A stretch of 64,000 nucleotides of DNA from Chlamydiales bacterium (GTDB lineage Bacteria; Chlamydiota; Chlamydiia; Chlamydiales; JAAKFR01). The notes beneath the pieces were generated by a model that did not search any database, was not told where the DNA came from, and saw only the letters and a program-made list of their open reading frames with translations. Position 1 is the stretch's first letter, and every line of letters starts with the position of its first letter. Both the position numbers and the translations under genes were made by a program. Of this stretch, positions 1-9,182 are shown piece by piece. The stretch covers positions 161,152 through 225,151 of the forward strand of contig JAJACP010000002.1 in NCBI GenBank assembly GCA_022601445.1, written 5' to 3'.

Positions 1-1
1 T

Positions 2-1186
2 CTTTTGGAAAACAAAAATGAAGCGCCCATCGTCCGTCTGCTCAATCTCATTTTAAGCGAAGCCATCCAACAGGGCGCCTCGGACATCCACTTTGAACCT
101 TTTGAAAACGATTTAAAAGTACGCTACCGCATCGATGGAGTGCTCCAGTCACGCCACTCTCCGCCTCGCGAATACCAATCCCAACTTCTCACGCGCATCA
201 AAGTTTTAGCCAAACTAGACATCGCTGAACACCGTCTTCCCCAAGATGGACGCATCAAACTCAAAATGGGGGGGCGAGAGATCGATTTTCGAGTCAGCAC
301 CGTTCCCGCTCTACATGGAGAGCGGATTGTCTTGCGGATTCTAGATAAAGGAAATGTGGTTTTAGGGCTTGATCAATTGGGTATGCTCCCTTCGGTTTTA
401 GACGATTTTCGCCGCCTGATCACCCTTTCAGAGGGAATTGTCCTCGTTACAGGACCCACTGGGAGCGGGAAAACAACCTCTCTTTATAGTGCCCTTTGGG
501 AGATCTATAACGAAGAGACTAACATCATGACCATTGAAGATCCGGTCGAATACAAACTCAAAGGAATCGCTCAAATCGCCGTCCATCCGAAAATTGGTCT
601 CAATTTTGCTGCCGGGCTCCGCCATATCCTTAGGCAAGATCCTGATGTGGTGATGATTGGAGAGATTCGAGACACGGAAACCGCTGATATTGCCATCCAA
701 GCTGCTTTGACAGGCCACTTAGTCTTTAGCACCCTGCACACAAATGACGCTGCCTCTGCCATTCCACGCTTGATCGACATGGGTGTGGAACCCTATCTTC
801 TCTCTTCCACTGTTGTCGGGGTTCTTGCACAACGGCTTGTCCGCCGTGTCTGTCCCAATTGTCGAGAACGCTATAAACCCGATGAAGCCGAACTTGCAGA
901 AATTGGGCTGAGCTCAGATAAGCTCAACGGCGGCTATCTTTACAAGGGGCGAGGGTGCGGACAGTGCTTTGGATCTGGTTATAAAGGGCGGCACGGAATC
1001 TATGAACTTTTGACTATCGACTCGACACTACAGTCTTGCATTGCCAAAAATGCAGATATTTCTGATTTGCGCCAAGCTGCTCGCTCGAAAGATATGACGT
1101 GCCTACGCGCCCATGGAGCCCATCTTGTGCGCGCTGGTGTAACCACTGTCGCAGAAGTTCTGCGCGTTTCCAGAAAGTTTGAGTAA
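2..1186 (+). CDS. gspE: Type II secretion ATPase GspE (5'-partial)
   Basis: This is the cytoplasmic secretion ATPase that powers pseudopilus assembly in type II secretion. The reading frame is open to the left edge, so the N-terminal part (roughly 100 or more residues in typical GspE) lies outside the window; the TTG at position 5 is only the first possible start inside it. Visible features are the Walker A motif GPTGSGKTT, an Asp box and Walker B region (MTIEDPVEY, then [10 protein letters not shown]), a His box ([11 protein letters not shown]), and the C-terminal CxxC...CxxC zinc motif (CPNC and CGQC) that distinguishes GspE/PilB-type ATPases. It overlaps gspF by 8 bases, as expected for one operon. 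The assignment is secure; GspE rather than PilB rests on the pseudopilin genes downstream. Confidence 0.93.
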   Translation, partial: LLENKNEAPIVRLLNLILSEAIQQGASDIHFEPFENDLKVRYRIDGVLQSRHSPPREYQSQLLTRIKVLAKLDIAEHRLPQDGRIKLKMGGREIDFRVSTVPALHGERIVLRILDKGNVVLGLDQLGMLPSVLDDFRRLITLSEGIVLVTGPTGSGKTTSLYSALWEIYNEETNIMTIEDPVEYKLKGIAQIAVHPKIGLNFAAGLRHILRQDPDVVMIGEIRDTETADIAIQAALTGHLVFSTLHTNDAASAIPRLIDMGVEPYLLSSTVVGVLAQRLVRRVCPNCRERYKPDEAELAEIGLSSDKLNGGYLYKGRGCGQCFGSGYKGRHGIYELLTIDSTLQSCIAKNADISDLRQAARSKDMTCLRAHGAHLVRAGVTTVAEVLRVSRKFE

Positions 1187-2369
1187 TATGTTGTTTCAAT
1201 ATCGCTACATCGACAGCAAAGGACGGAAGAGAAAAGGGTTGATCGATGCCGTGCACTTTGAGGACGCCAAAGAGAAACTCCGCGCGCAAAAGATTCTTCT
1301 CACATCCTTGGTGTCAACCACCTCCCAGAAGAAAAAAGGGCACCAGATCGGCAAACAGGCTCTCATCAACTTTACCACTCAGCTCTACAGCCTCCTAAAG
1401 GCGGGCCTTCCCCTCTATGAAAGCCTTCTCTCCCTCGAAGAACAGTACCGCCAAGACTCTTTCCACCCCATCCTCCTCAGCTTATGTTCACAGATCAAGG
1501 AGGGAGGCTCCCTTTCTGAAGCCATGGGACTCTATCCAGATAGCTTTAACCGCCTCTACTGCAGCATGGTCGCCGCGGGTGAATCAGTCGGTTCTCTCGA
1601 TCTCACACTTGAGAAGCTCTCGACTCTGCTCAATAAACAGAGTAAGCTAAAAAAACAGATCATCACAGCGCTCATCTACCCCGCTCTTCTTCTTGCCTTT
1701 TCAGGGGTGGTCATGCTCCTCCTACTCACCTTTGTGATCCCTTCGCTGGAAATGCTGTTTGAAGACCGACAAGTCAACCGCTTTACAGGCCTTGTGATGC
1801 ATTTCAGCCGTTTTCTTACCCACAAATGGCCCTATTATCTCCCCCTAATGGTGGGAACTGGGTTAGGAAGTTACCTCGCCCTTACCTCTGCTAAGGGTAA
1901 AAGGTGGGTGCAAAGAAATCTACTGCGCCTTCCTTTTCTTAAAACATTGATTACGCAGACTGCGATTGCACGTTTCGCCCGCACAATGGGCACACTTCTT
2001 CAAGGAGGTGTCTCTTTAATCCAAGCCTTGCAAATTTCTCGCAAAGTGATGCGTAATCCCTTTTTTGAAGAGGTGATTGAAAAGGCTGAGACGAAGATCA
2101 TTGAAGGGAGCCTTCTCAGTTTAGAGTTAAAAAAATCCCCCTTAATTCCGACATTAGTGCCACGCATGTTAGCCATTGGCGAAGAGGGAGGAAATGCCCA
2201 GGACATGCTTCAAAAGATTGCTGATTTGTATGAAGACGAGGTGGAAAAAAGCTTAACGCGCCTCACCGCATTGGCACAGCCCGTCATTTTGGTGTTGATG
2301 GGAGGCATTGTGGGTTTAATTATGATTGCCGTGCTCCTTCCGCTAACGGATGTGAGCGCCTTTTTATAG
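1179..2369 (+). CDS. gspF: Type II secretion inner-membrane platform protein GspF
   Basis: This 396-residue polytopic inner-membrane protein belongs to the GspF/PilC family, which links the secretion ATPase to the growing pseudopilus. It has the family's two repeated halves (both holding an FxxxLxxLLxxGxxLxxAL-like helix, near residues 64 and 265) and three strongly hydrophobic segments, near residues 160-185, 215-235 and 365-390. Its length matches the family. It follows gspE with an 8-base overlap and is followed 9 bases later by gspG behind a GGAG ribosome-binding site. Position and family agree, so the call is confident. Confidence 0.92.
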   Translation: MSNMLFQYRYIDSKGRKRKGLIDAVHFEDAKEKLRAQKILLTSLVSTTSQKKKGHQIGKQALINFTTQLYSLLKAGLPLYESLLSLEEQYRQDSFHPILLSLCSQIKEGGSLSEAMGLYPDSFNRLYCSMVAAGESVGSLDLTLEKLSTLLNKQSKLKKQIITALIYPALLLAFSGVVMLLLLTFVIPSLEMLFEDRQVNRFTGLVMHFSRFLTHKWPYYLPLMVGTGLGSYLALTSAKGKRWVQRNLLRLPFLKTLITQTAIARFARTMGTLLQGGVSLIQALQISRKVMRNPFFEEVIEKAETKIIEGSLLSLELKKSPLIPTLVPRMLAIGEEGGNAQDMLQKIADLYEDEVEKSLTRLTALAQPVILVLMGGIVGLIMIAVLLPLTDVSAFL

Positions 2370-2378
2370 GAGAAAAAA

Positions 2379-2756
2379 ATGCAAGCAAAACGTAAAAAAC
2401 GGCCTGTCACACTGATTGAGATCATGATTGTGATTCTGCTGATCGGTCTTATCGGAGGCGCCTTGGCCTTCAATATGCGCGGAAGCATGGACAAAGGGCG
2501 CGTCTTTAAAACCGAGCAAAATATCGGCCGTGTGCAAGACGCCCTTTTGATGGAACAGGCAAAAGGCGACAGAAGCCTTGCTCAAATTGTAGAAGATAAG
2601 CGGGAGATCATGCGCAAGTGCCCCTTTGTTAAAAATGGAGAAGCTCTTCTCAGAGATGCGTGGGGCAACAATCTGGAAGTGCGCATCGAGGATGACGAGC
2701 TTGTCGTGACCTCGACCCACATGGAAAACTGGAAACAACAGCATGAATACCAGTAA
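2379..2756 (+). CDS. gspG: Major pseudopilin GspG
   Basis: This 125-residue protein has a type IV pilin-like N-terminus: a short basic leader, then V-T-L-I-E with the conserved Glu at position +5 of the mature protein, then a hydrophobic helix (IMIVILLIGLIGGALAF). As the first pseudopilin after gspF it fits the major pseudopilin GspG, which forms the shaft of the pseudopilus. The residue before the predicted cleavage site is Pro (KRP/VTLIE) instead of the usual Gly. It has a GGAG-type ribosome-binding site just upstream, and its 3' end overlaps the next gene by 14 bases. The C-terminal half (a WGN segment near residue 94, then an acidic stretch) agrees with the GspG fold, but I did not verify the calcium site. 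Confidence 0.85.
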   Translation: MQAKRKKRPVTLIEIMIVILLIGLIGGALAFNMRGSMDKGRVFKTEQNIGRVQDALLMEQAKGDRSLAQIVEDKREIMRKCPFVKNGEALLRDAWGNNLEVRIEDDELVVTSTHMENWKQQHEYQ

Positions 2757-3252
2757 ACGCTCTTTTACTTTACTGGAAATGCTTTTGGTCATTGCTCTGG
2801 TTGGCTTGACATTGGGTGTGGTTGCCATTCAAGCACCTAAAGCACTCAAAGGTGAGACCTTTGAGAGCGGGATTGATCAGGTGAAAACCCGAATCGCCCT
2901 TGCCGAGGAGCTCATGCTTAATTGCCAAACCGATGTGCAGCTTACCTTTGAGCCCGAAGAGCAGGGAAAAGGGCTCATCTGCAAGCTCAAAACAGATAAG
3001 CCTGTTCCCTCCAGGCTCACCCGTGAAATCGAGAGGCACGCACACATTAAAGGAGTAGATAGAGTGGAGCCAAGAGTTCTACATTTTGACGGCACACTAG
3101 GGGCATCCCCCAAAGGAACGCTCTTGATTAAGGGTGGCAATCGAGAGGTGATTCTCACTTTAAAAGGATTTCCCTCTCATATTTTAAGAGGAGACCATGT
3201 CACGGAAGACTCGCAAGCGACCTATCCGGAAACAGTCCTTTCTTTTATTTGA
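2743..3252 (+). CDS. Minor pseudopilin, GspH position
   Basis: This 169-residue protein has a prepilin-like start: basic leader, S/FTLLE with Glu at mature +5, then a hydrophobic helix (MLLVIALVGLTLGVVAI). The rest is soluble and looks beta-rich. Its position directly after gspG suggests a minor pseudopilin of the GspH type, which would sit near the pseudopilus tip. The residue before the predicted cleavage site is Ser, not Gly. It overlaps gspG by 14 bases and the next gene by 56 bases, so translation is probably coupled. Sequence divergence is large, so GspH is a positional assignment. Confidence 0.72.
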   Translation: MNTSKRSFTLLEMLLVIALVGLTLGVVAIQAPKALKGETFESGIDQVKTRIALAEELMLNCQTDVQLTFEPEEQGKGLICKLKTDKPVPSRLTREIERHAHIKGVDRVEPRVLHFDGTLGASPKGTLLIKGGNREVILTLKGFPSHILRGDHVTEDSQATYPETVLSFI

Positions 3253-3601
3253 GCTTTTGCTCTCCATGGGACTTGTTTTACTCTGCCTATTTCCCCTCAT
3301 TCAAACGCATATAGGAATGGCAAAAGCAGAGCGAGCCGCAATCGAGACTCTCGAGCAAAAGTTTTACGTCCAAGAAGCTATTTGCAAACTAAAAGAGAGG
3401 CTCTATGAGCATGAGTTTACTTGGGAACAGTTGATGCATAGTGTGGGAGATGAGAACTTTACTCTAACCAAGCTAGAGCAATCGACCAAAAAAGGAGCTC
3501 CTGAGAGTGGCCTTGTTCTTCTGGCCACTTTCTTTTTTGGAGAAGACACAACTTATGAACGGACCGTTTATGTTACGAAGACGCGCAGTCTCACTCATTG
3601 A
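3197..3601 (+). CDS. Minor pseudopilin, GspI position
   Basis: This 134-residue protein starts with a very basic leader (RKTRKRPIRKQ) followed by S/FLLFE, with Glu at mature +5, and a hydrophobic helix (LLLSMGLVLLCLFPLIQ). This is the pseudopilin signature; the short length and the order in the operon fit GspI, the hub of the tip complex. An AGGAG ribosome-binding site lies 5 bases before the ATG. It overlaps the upstream gene by 56 bases and the following gspJ-like gene by 32 bases. The residue before the predicted cleavage site is Ser. The class is likely; the letter assignment rests on position. Confidence 0.7.
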   Translation: MSRKTRKRPIRKQSFLLFELLLSMGLVLLCLFPLIQTHIGMAKAERAAIETLEQKFYVQEAICKLKERLYEHEFTWEQLMHSVGDENFTLTKLEQSTKKGAPESGLVLLATFFFGEDTTYERTVYVTKTRSLTH

Positions 3602-4193
3602 AGTTCTCATCGCCATGACTCTGTTGATGTTATTGTTGGGCTCTCTTTTTTCTTGGTATCACCATCTCACGGGAAGAAAAGGAGAGCTCGAAAAATGCAA
3701 GCGCGCTCATCTAGAAGAGTACTACGTGTGGCAACGATTGGAGCAGATCCTTCCCAAAGCTCAAGCTCCCTTCTATGCAGAAGATGATGCTCTTGTTTTC
3801 CGCTTTGACCGTGGCCTTCACTCTGATCCTCTCCTTTCCGAAACCGTTCTTGGAAAAATCTACTTCGATTCCAGGCTACAAACCCTTTGTTTGGGAATTT
3901 GGCCCGATCCCAAGCAAGAAGAAGTCCGCACTCCCTGTCAAACATTCACTCTTGTCGACAATGTCGACTCTTTCAAGTTTGCGCTCTACTCACCTCCTGA
4001 TCCCTTTCCAAAGCCCGTCGATCCCGAACAGATCGGCAAACCACGTCCCATCCCCACGTGGCAAAATACGTGGCTAGCCGAATATGAGACACTTCCTGCT
4101 CTTGTCTGTTTAGTGATTGAGAGAGAAGGCAAGGAACGCGCGCTCTATTTCGATCTCAATCAGCCCATCATCTACCCAGCGGAGATCGGATGA
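3570..4193 (+). CDS. Minor pseudopilin, GspJ position
   Basis: I place the start at the ATG at 3570 because it puts a short basic leader (MLRRR) in front of A/VSLIE and a hydrophobic helix (VLIAMTLLMLLLGSLFSW), the expected prepilin layout. A longer reading from 3507 has no such leader. The 207-residue product matches the usual GspJ length of about 200. GspJ is a minor pseudopilin of the tip complex. It overlaps the previous gene and shares an ATGA stop-start with the next. The residue before the predicted cleavage site is Ala, which prepilin peptidases can accept. Confidence 0.72.
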   Translation: MLRRRAVSLIEVLIAMTLLMLLLGSLFSWYHHLTGRKGELEKCKRAHLEEYYVWQRLEQILPKAQAPFYAEDDALVFRFDRGLHSDPLLSETVLGKIYFDSRLQTLCLGIWPDPKQEEVRTPCQTFTLVDNVDSFKFALYSPPDPFPKPVDPEQIGKPRPIPTWQNTWLAEYETLPALVCLVIEREGKERALYFDLNQPIIYPAEIG

Positions 4194-5134
4194 ATCCTTA
4201 CTTGATCACCCTCACCTTTTTGATGCTCATGAGTGTGCTCACCTCAAGTGAGGTGGCCCGCTTTTCCCAAGGGCATATCGGCAGCCATTTCCGTGCGCAC
4301 TATCAAGAGTCACTTGCCACAGCCGAAGAGCTCCGCTCTTTTGCCGCTTTAGAGGACTTTCGGAAAGATAAAGTGGAAACTGTTGAGGAAAAAAATGAGA
4401 AGCCAAGAAAGCCTAAAAAAGCTCCTGCCATCCGCAGGTCAGCCTCGCTCAAGTTCAACCTCTCGCGCCCTCCGAATGGCTCCCGTTTGAATATGGAAGC
4501 TCTCATTCATGAAAACGCAGCCAAAAACTATCCCCTTTCTACGTATGAAGTGGGAGCGCGCTTAATGCGTCACCTCTATGCAGAGGCATCATTTTATCGA
4601 CCAGGAGATGAGTACCGCATTTTAGATGCACTCATTGCCTTGAAAGAGGAGACCACTTCTTTCACCACGCCCGATGAGTTGAGCACCCTCACCTTTCAAG
4701 ATGAGGCTTTACAGTATGTGTTCTATTCCATGCTTAAAGGAGCGGAAGGAAGCCCCTCCCTTCTTCATTACCTCACCTATGATCCAGACAAAAAGTCTAA
4801 GGTCTACCTCATGTTCGCTGCCCCTTGCCTGATTCAGGCGCTGGTTGAAAACAGTCAGTTGACCGAGAAAATTGTGGCTTTACGGAGTACGCTTTGGGAG
4901 GAGATTCTCGATCAGGAGAAGAATCGCTTAAAGCGCACCAAAGACCAATGCAAAGGGCGCGATGATTTCAAAAAAGAATTCAAAGCAAAGTTGAAAAATC
5001 TATTTGACGAGAGCGGTCTTCAGTTTGATTTTTTTGTGCCTACTGTTTTTGATTTGGGCTTAGGGGAGATGGGGTCTGTCTTATTCATTGAGGATCCAGA
5101 TACAGGCTACGTTTACCGCGAGAAATTGCAGTAA
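4190..5134 (+). CDS. Last gene of the T2SS operon, GspK position
   Basis: This 314-residue protein has one N-terminal hydrophobic segment (residues about 4-20, LITLTFLMLMSVLTSS) followed by a long soluble domain with a Lys/Pro-rich stretch near residues 68-85. It starts in an ATGA overlap with the gspJ-like gene, so it belongs to the same transcript. Length and position fit GspK, the large minor pseudopilin, which typically lacks Glu+5, and a clear prepilin leader is not visible here either. I recall a protein of similar kind at the equivalent place in Chlamydia trachomatis. Function is inferred from position only. Confidence 0.5.
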   Translation: MNPYLITLTFLMLMSVLTSSEVARFSQGHIGSHFRAHYQESLATAEELRSFAALEDFRKDKVETVEEKNEKPRKPKKAPAIRRSASLKFNLSRPPNGSRLNMEALIHENAAKNYPLSTYEVGARLMRHLYAEASFYRPGDEYRILDALIALKEETTSFTTPDELSTLTFQDEALQYVFYSMLKGAEGSPSLLHYLTYDPDKKSKVYLMFAAPCLIQALVENSQLTEKIVALRSTLWEEILDQEKNRLKRTKDQCKGRDDFKKEFKAKLKNLFDESGLQFDFFVPTVFDLGLGEMGSVLFIEDPDTGYVYREKLQ

Positions 5135-5160
5135 ACGAGCGAAGCGAGTGCACTGCAATT
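5124..5160. terminator. Hairpin between convergent genes
   Basis: A perfect 9-bp inverted repeat (AATTGCAGT at 5124-5132 and ACTGCAATT at 5152-5160) with a 19-base loop spans the stop codon of the gspK-position gene and lies at the end of the convergent histidine kinase gene. There is no long T-run. It is placed where a bidirectional transcription stop would be useful, but the function is inferred. Confidence 0.4.
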
Positions 5161-6904
5161 AATCATCGAGGATGGGCAACGTAATTGTAAATGTGGTGCC
5201 CTTGCCAAACTCTGACTCTACCTCGATGCGCCCCTGATGTTTCTCCACAATGCGCTCCACGATTGAAAGACCTAAGCCTGACCCCCCCAAACTGCGTGAA
5301 TGACTCTTGTCCACTGCATAAAAACGCTCAAAAACGCGATCCAAATCCTCACCAGGAATCCCCACACCCCTGTCTGAAACATGAATATGGAATTCGGCTG
5401 GCCCCTTCTCAATTAAGACTGTCACCACAGCCGGAGGCGCTGAATACTTAACCGCATTGTCTAAGAGATTGAGAATCGCCTGATAAAAGAGATCACTATC
5501 CGCTAAGAGCGAGAAGGGCTCTTCTCCCTTCGTTTCAATCTCAATCTTTGCATCCGGATGCACAACCAACAAAGTGATCTTAGCCTGCTCAGCAATATCA
5601 AATAAATCGCACTCCTGAAGCCTTGAACGTGGCAACCCCTCATCGACTGCCGCAAGCGTGAGGAGATTCTTGACAAGCGTGTCCATCCGCTGGCAATTGC
5701 TGACAATTTTTTGGGTGATCTCCCCATACACCTCCCGAGTCAACTCAGGGTGATCGTGCAATGTCTCAGCAAAACCGCGAATAATGGTAATCGGCGTCTT
5801 CAACTCATGAGAAGCATTCGCAATAAAATCGCGACCCAGCTCAATCACCTTGTGTAAACTTGTTTTGTCTTGTAAAACCAAAATCGCTCCACCTTTTCCG
5901 CGGGGAACGGCAACGGCATCGAGATACCGTTTTTGCTTACGTTCAGGCTTGATGACCAAAACAACAGGCTGCCCTTTTTTCTGCGCTTCCAAAATCAGCG
6001 TAGAGCAGCTGGGCTGATTCGCCTCGGAAAAATTCTGTCCTACAAGGCTTTTCTCTTCAATCCCCAAAAACACTCCGGCCATCCGGTTCATGTAAATCAC
6101 CGTCAGCGTCTCGTCAACAGCAATGACTCCTTCTACAAGAGATTCTAAAATAGCACTTTTTTCATTTCTTTCATGTGTCAGGGAAGAAATTTGATGATCA
6201 ATATGGCGCGAAAGCGAGTTAAAGGTTTCAGCCAAATTACCAAACTCATCTCCTGGACGAATATCTTTGCCTAGCTTAATTTCAGGAATGTGATCCACTT
6301 TCCCAAGTTGATAGGGCTTAATAGCTTCAATAATATGCTGCACAGGACGGGTGAGGATGTGAATGATGAACCATGCCAGAAAACTAAAGAGGAGCAGAAC
6401 ACCGATCCCAAGTATGAGAAACGTTAAAGTCAAATCATGGGTCATGGTGGAGATCTGACCATAAGGGAAGGCTGTGCGCATCACATACTCTTTATCCCTA
6501 AACTGGAAGCTGACTGCCATGTACGCCATCTCCTGACCAAAAAGAGGCGAAAAACGCACATCATAGCCGCTGCCCATTACAAGCGCATCTTTCACTTCAT
6601 GGTGTGTCAAAAGACGCTCGTTGTCAAAACCACCTGTCTCCCGGTGAGAGTCATAGAGATACCCCTCATAGGGATCGAGAAGGCTCACTCGAAAGAAAAG
6701 AAACTTCTCTCGCTGGCTCAAGCGCTCGATTAAATTTTTAAATGTGGGAGCTGATTCGAGACTTTGAATTAACTCAATTGTTCGATTACGTAGATTTCTC
6801 TCTTGAATCACTCCAATTAATCGAGTGACAACGGGATACATAAAGACTGTGAAAATCAAAAAGATGATCAGAAAGCTAATAAGGATCTTTTGACGAAAGC
6901 GCAT
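5159..6904 (-). CDS. Membrane sensor histidine kinase, PhoR-like
   Basis: This 581-residue sensor kinase has two membrane segments (about 7-25 and 158-184) enclosing an extracytoplasmic sensor domain of about 130 residues. They are followed by a HAMP linker (about 185-240), a PAS domain (about 250-350), the phosphoacceptor helix FIANASHELKTP with His366, and a HATPase_c domain. The latter shows an N box (NLLDNAVKYS), DRGVGIP and GGSGLGLSIV. The layout is that of PhoR-type kinases. No response regulator lies next to it, so its partner is elsewhere. It follows the cyclase gene by 3 bases on the same strand, which suggests co-expression. Confidence 0.9.
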   Translation of the reverse strand: MRFRQKILISFLIIFLIFTVFMYPVVTRLIGVIQERNLRNRTIELIQSLESAPTFKNLIERLSQREKFLFFRVSLLDPYEGYLYDSHRETGGFDNERLLTHHEVKDALVMGSGYDVRFSPLFGQEMAYMAVSFQFRDKEYVMRTAFPYGQISTMTHDLTLTFLILGIGVLLLFSFLAWFIIHILTRPVQHIIEAIKPYQLGKVDHIPEIKLGKDIRPGDEFGNLAETFNSLSRHIDHQISSLTHERNEKSAILESLVEGVIAVDETLTVIYMNRMAGVFLGIEEKSLVGQNFSEANQPSCSTLILEAQKKGQPVVLVIKPERKQKRYLDAVAVPRGKGGAILVLQDKTSLHKVIELGRDFIANASHELKTPITIIRGFAETLHDHPELTREVYGEITQKIVSNCQRMDTLVKNLLTLAAVDEGLPRSRLQECDLFDIAEQAKITLLVVHPDAKIEIETKGEEPFSLLADSDLFYQAILNLLDNAVKYSAPPAVVTVLIEKGPAEFHIHVSDRGVGIPGEDLDRVFERFYAVDKSHSRSLGGSGLGLSIVERIVEKHQGRIEVESEFGKGTTFTITLPILDD

Positions 6905-6907
6905 TCT

Positions 6908-9142
6908 TTAGACTTCTTCCCATTTAAAGCCAGTTACCTCGTAAACCATAACTGGATCAGAAAATCCTTTCAAACGAATCGGTGCTAGTGGATTCACATA
7001 AAAAGAGTCTCGGATACTCGGCTCAGAGAGGGTTAACTCTGAAATCAACAGCTGATTGCTCTTTGCTGCTGAGCAAAGACGAGCCGCTAAGTTCACATTG
7101 GCTCCCAGAACAGTATAATTCAGGCGGTCTTCCGCCCCCATATTTCCCGCTACGACAATCCCTGTATGGATCCCGATTCCCATTTCAACCAATGTCTCTC
7201 CCTCTCGAGCTCTCTCTTGATTCCATCGCTTTAAGGTTTCGATAATCAACATTCCACTTGAAACAGCGCGCAGAGCGTGGTCAGCATGTGTAGCAGGGGC
7301 ACCAAAAATCGCCATCACCTCATCACCCACATACTTATCGATCACCCCTCCTTCACCCTCAATGACGCGAGAGATTTTTGTCATGCAGCTGTTGAGCATT
7401 TGAATGGTTGACTGAGGAGTCACATTTTCGGTTAGCTCGGAAAAGCCACGAATGTCGCTAAACAACATGGTTACCACGCGATCCTCTCCTCCCAAATGAA
7501 TCTGCGTACGCAAAATCTCCTCAGCTACATCTTTGGAAACCACTTTATTCAAAACACCACGTATCTTCTCTTTCTCCTGCAACCCTTCGACCATACTCCC
7601 AAAGGCATGGGTGAGCGTGGCAACCTCGTCTTTCCGTTTTCCCACATCGGGGAGGGTCACCTCGGCATATTCGCCTGCAACAACACGTTCGGTTGCCTGG
7701 GCAAGCTTGGTGATCGGAGCGATGATGTTGAGTATCATGCGCCCAATAAAGAGTAGAACAAGCAGCATGGTCCCAATGGAGATCAACGCCATTTGAAGAG
7801 AAATCTTCTTAGAAAGACGCTCTTCTAACCTTAAGAGCGTGTTGATAATCGATTGCTCGCCACCGGAGGGATCGAACTCATAGAACAGAAGATTGCCTCT
7901 GTCGATAGAACTAATGCGATCAAAGAAATAGGTCTTACCCCCAATGGTCACCACACCTCTTTTTTGATCTAAGATTCCGCTCTGCACGATTTCATCCATT
8001 TGACTAGATGATAGCTTATTTCCCTCACCGTCGAACCCAATCCAAAAATCATCTCTAATCTGAAGCAAAATGGTCTTGTTCGAGGAAAGAGCCAGTTTTT
8101 TGATCGCATGACTAAAAGGAATGCCGATCGAAAGGAAAGTCTCTTCTAACTTCAGTGTATTGGCAAGAAAAGCGTGATTGCCCTCTTTTTGAGTCACTAA
8201 GATAGAGCCCCCAGATAGAGGAGGAGCACCTGCCTCAGGGGGATGCATCTCATAGTTTGCCTGATCATCAAAGAGGGGGGTGGTATGAATCACATCCTTT
8301 GTCAAAAGAGCCACGCCATTTCCACTGGCATCGATCCGTGCAATTCCTTCGGGTAAAAATGTTTGCTCGGGACGCTTCATTATCATCCCTTCTATCACAA
8401 GAGGCGCTAGTAGGCGGATGAGATTCATCTTGACCGCCCAATAATATGCTGGAGCATTCACCTCAACTTGAGTAAATACAAGCTGCTTGGCTCGATCAGC
8501 GTAGACTTTCAGTTCCTCATCGGAGAGTTTTTTGATCTCCTCTTCAATTTCTGCCTGCTGCTCAGCTACTTTATCCCCATCCATCAAAGCGTAGAGTGTG
8601 TACCCCTCTTCCGATTGAAGCTTTTCTGGTAGAGGCATCCCGACATAGACTTGATCCTCTTCGGTTGTAGGATCGGGATCATGCAACGTAAAAACGGCAA
8701 GCTCACCCTCTTCGGTGATGTGGGCAATGGGATAAAATTCTGCTGTATGCGGGGAAATCAATGCCGTTTGATTCGCCCGCGGCGAGTGGGCTTGTACAAA
8801 TCCAATTTCAGGATCATAACCGGCAATCCGTGAAATGCCCCGCCATACATTGACTACTGAGTTTTCCTGATTAAAAAGAAGCGTGGAGGCAAATGAGGGC
8901 TCTTCATAGATCATAAAAAGAATGGAGTCGATATTTTGAGCCGAGCGCCCTACCTCGTCTCGTAACCAGAGTTGCTGACTGCGCACTAGTTGTCTGTGAT
9001 CTTCAATCAAAAGCTCATGAATGGAGGTTGCTGCCGTGTAGATATCTTTCTGAACAAGGTAGGCGGGGAGACTGTACATCACGATCACCATCGCAAAGAG
9101 AAGAAGGCCGACCCCCAGAAGAAGCTTAGTGCGTAATTTCAT
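6908..9142 (-). CDS. Membrane class III adenylate/guanylate cyclase with HAMP domain
   Basis: This 744-residue protein has an N-terminal membrane helix (about 7-30), a large extracytoplasmic region of about 420 residues, a second helix (about 449-475), a HAMP domain (about 472-525) and a C-terminal class III cyclase domain (about 550-740). Catalytic features include metal-binding Asp563 in FSDIRGF and Asp607 in DKYVGDEVMAIFG; Lys603 in the same motif and a later RLNYTVLG segment suggest ATP as substrate. It would convert ATP to cAMP at the inner face of the membrane in response to an outside signal. It lies 3 bases upstream of the histidine kinase gene in the mutL-pepP strand block. I see no cAMP receptor in the window. 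Class is secure; adenylate versus guanylate specificity is inferred. Confidence 0.88.
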   Translation of the reverse strand: MKLRTKLLLGVGLLLFAMVIVMYSLPAYLVQKDIYTAATSIHELLIEDHRQLVRSQQLWLRDEVGRSAQNIDSILFMIYEEPSFASTLLFNQENSVVNVWRGISRIAGYDPEIGFVQAHSPRANQTALISPHTAEFYPIAHITEEGELAVFTLHDPDPTTEEDQVYVGMPLPEKLQSEEGYTLYALMDGDKVAEQQAEIEEEIKKLSDEELKVYADRAKQLVFTQVEVNAPAYYWAVKMNLIRLLAPLVIEGMIMKRPEQTFLPEGIARIDASGNGVALLTKDVIHTTPLFDDQANYEMHPPEAGAPPLSGGSILVTQKEGNHAFLANTLKLEETFLSIGIPFSHAIKKLALSSNKTILLQIRDDFWIGFDGEGNKLSSSQMDEIVQSGILDQKRGVVTIGGKTYFFDRISSIDRGNLLFYEFDPSGGEQSIINTLLRLEERLSKKISLQMALISIGTMLLVLLFIGRMILNIIAPITKLAQATERVVAGEYAEVTLPDVGKRKDEVATLTHAFGSMVEGLQEKEKIRGVLNKVVSKDVAEEILRTQIHLGGEDRVVTMLFSDIRGFSELTENVTPQSTIQMLNSCMTKISRVIEGEGGVIDKYVGDEVMAIFGAPATHADHALRAVSSGMLIIETLKRWNQERAREGETLVEMGIGIHTGIVVAGNMGAEDRLNYTVLGANVNLAARLCSAAKSNQLLISELTLSEPSIRDSFYVNPLAPIRLKGFSDPVMVYEVTGFKWEEV

Positions 9143-9182
9143 ATCACCTTATCTTGTACCAAATGGGAGGCGTATTCGGAAA

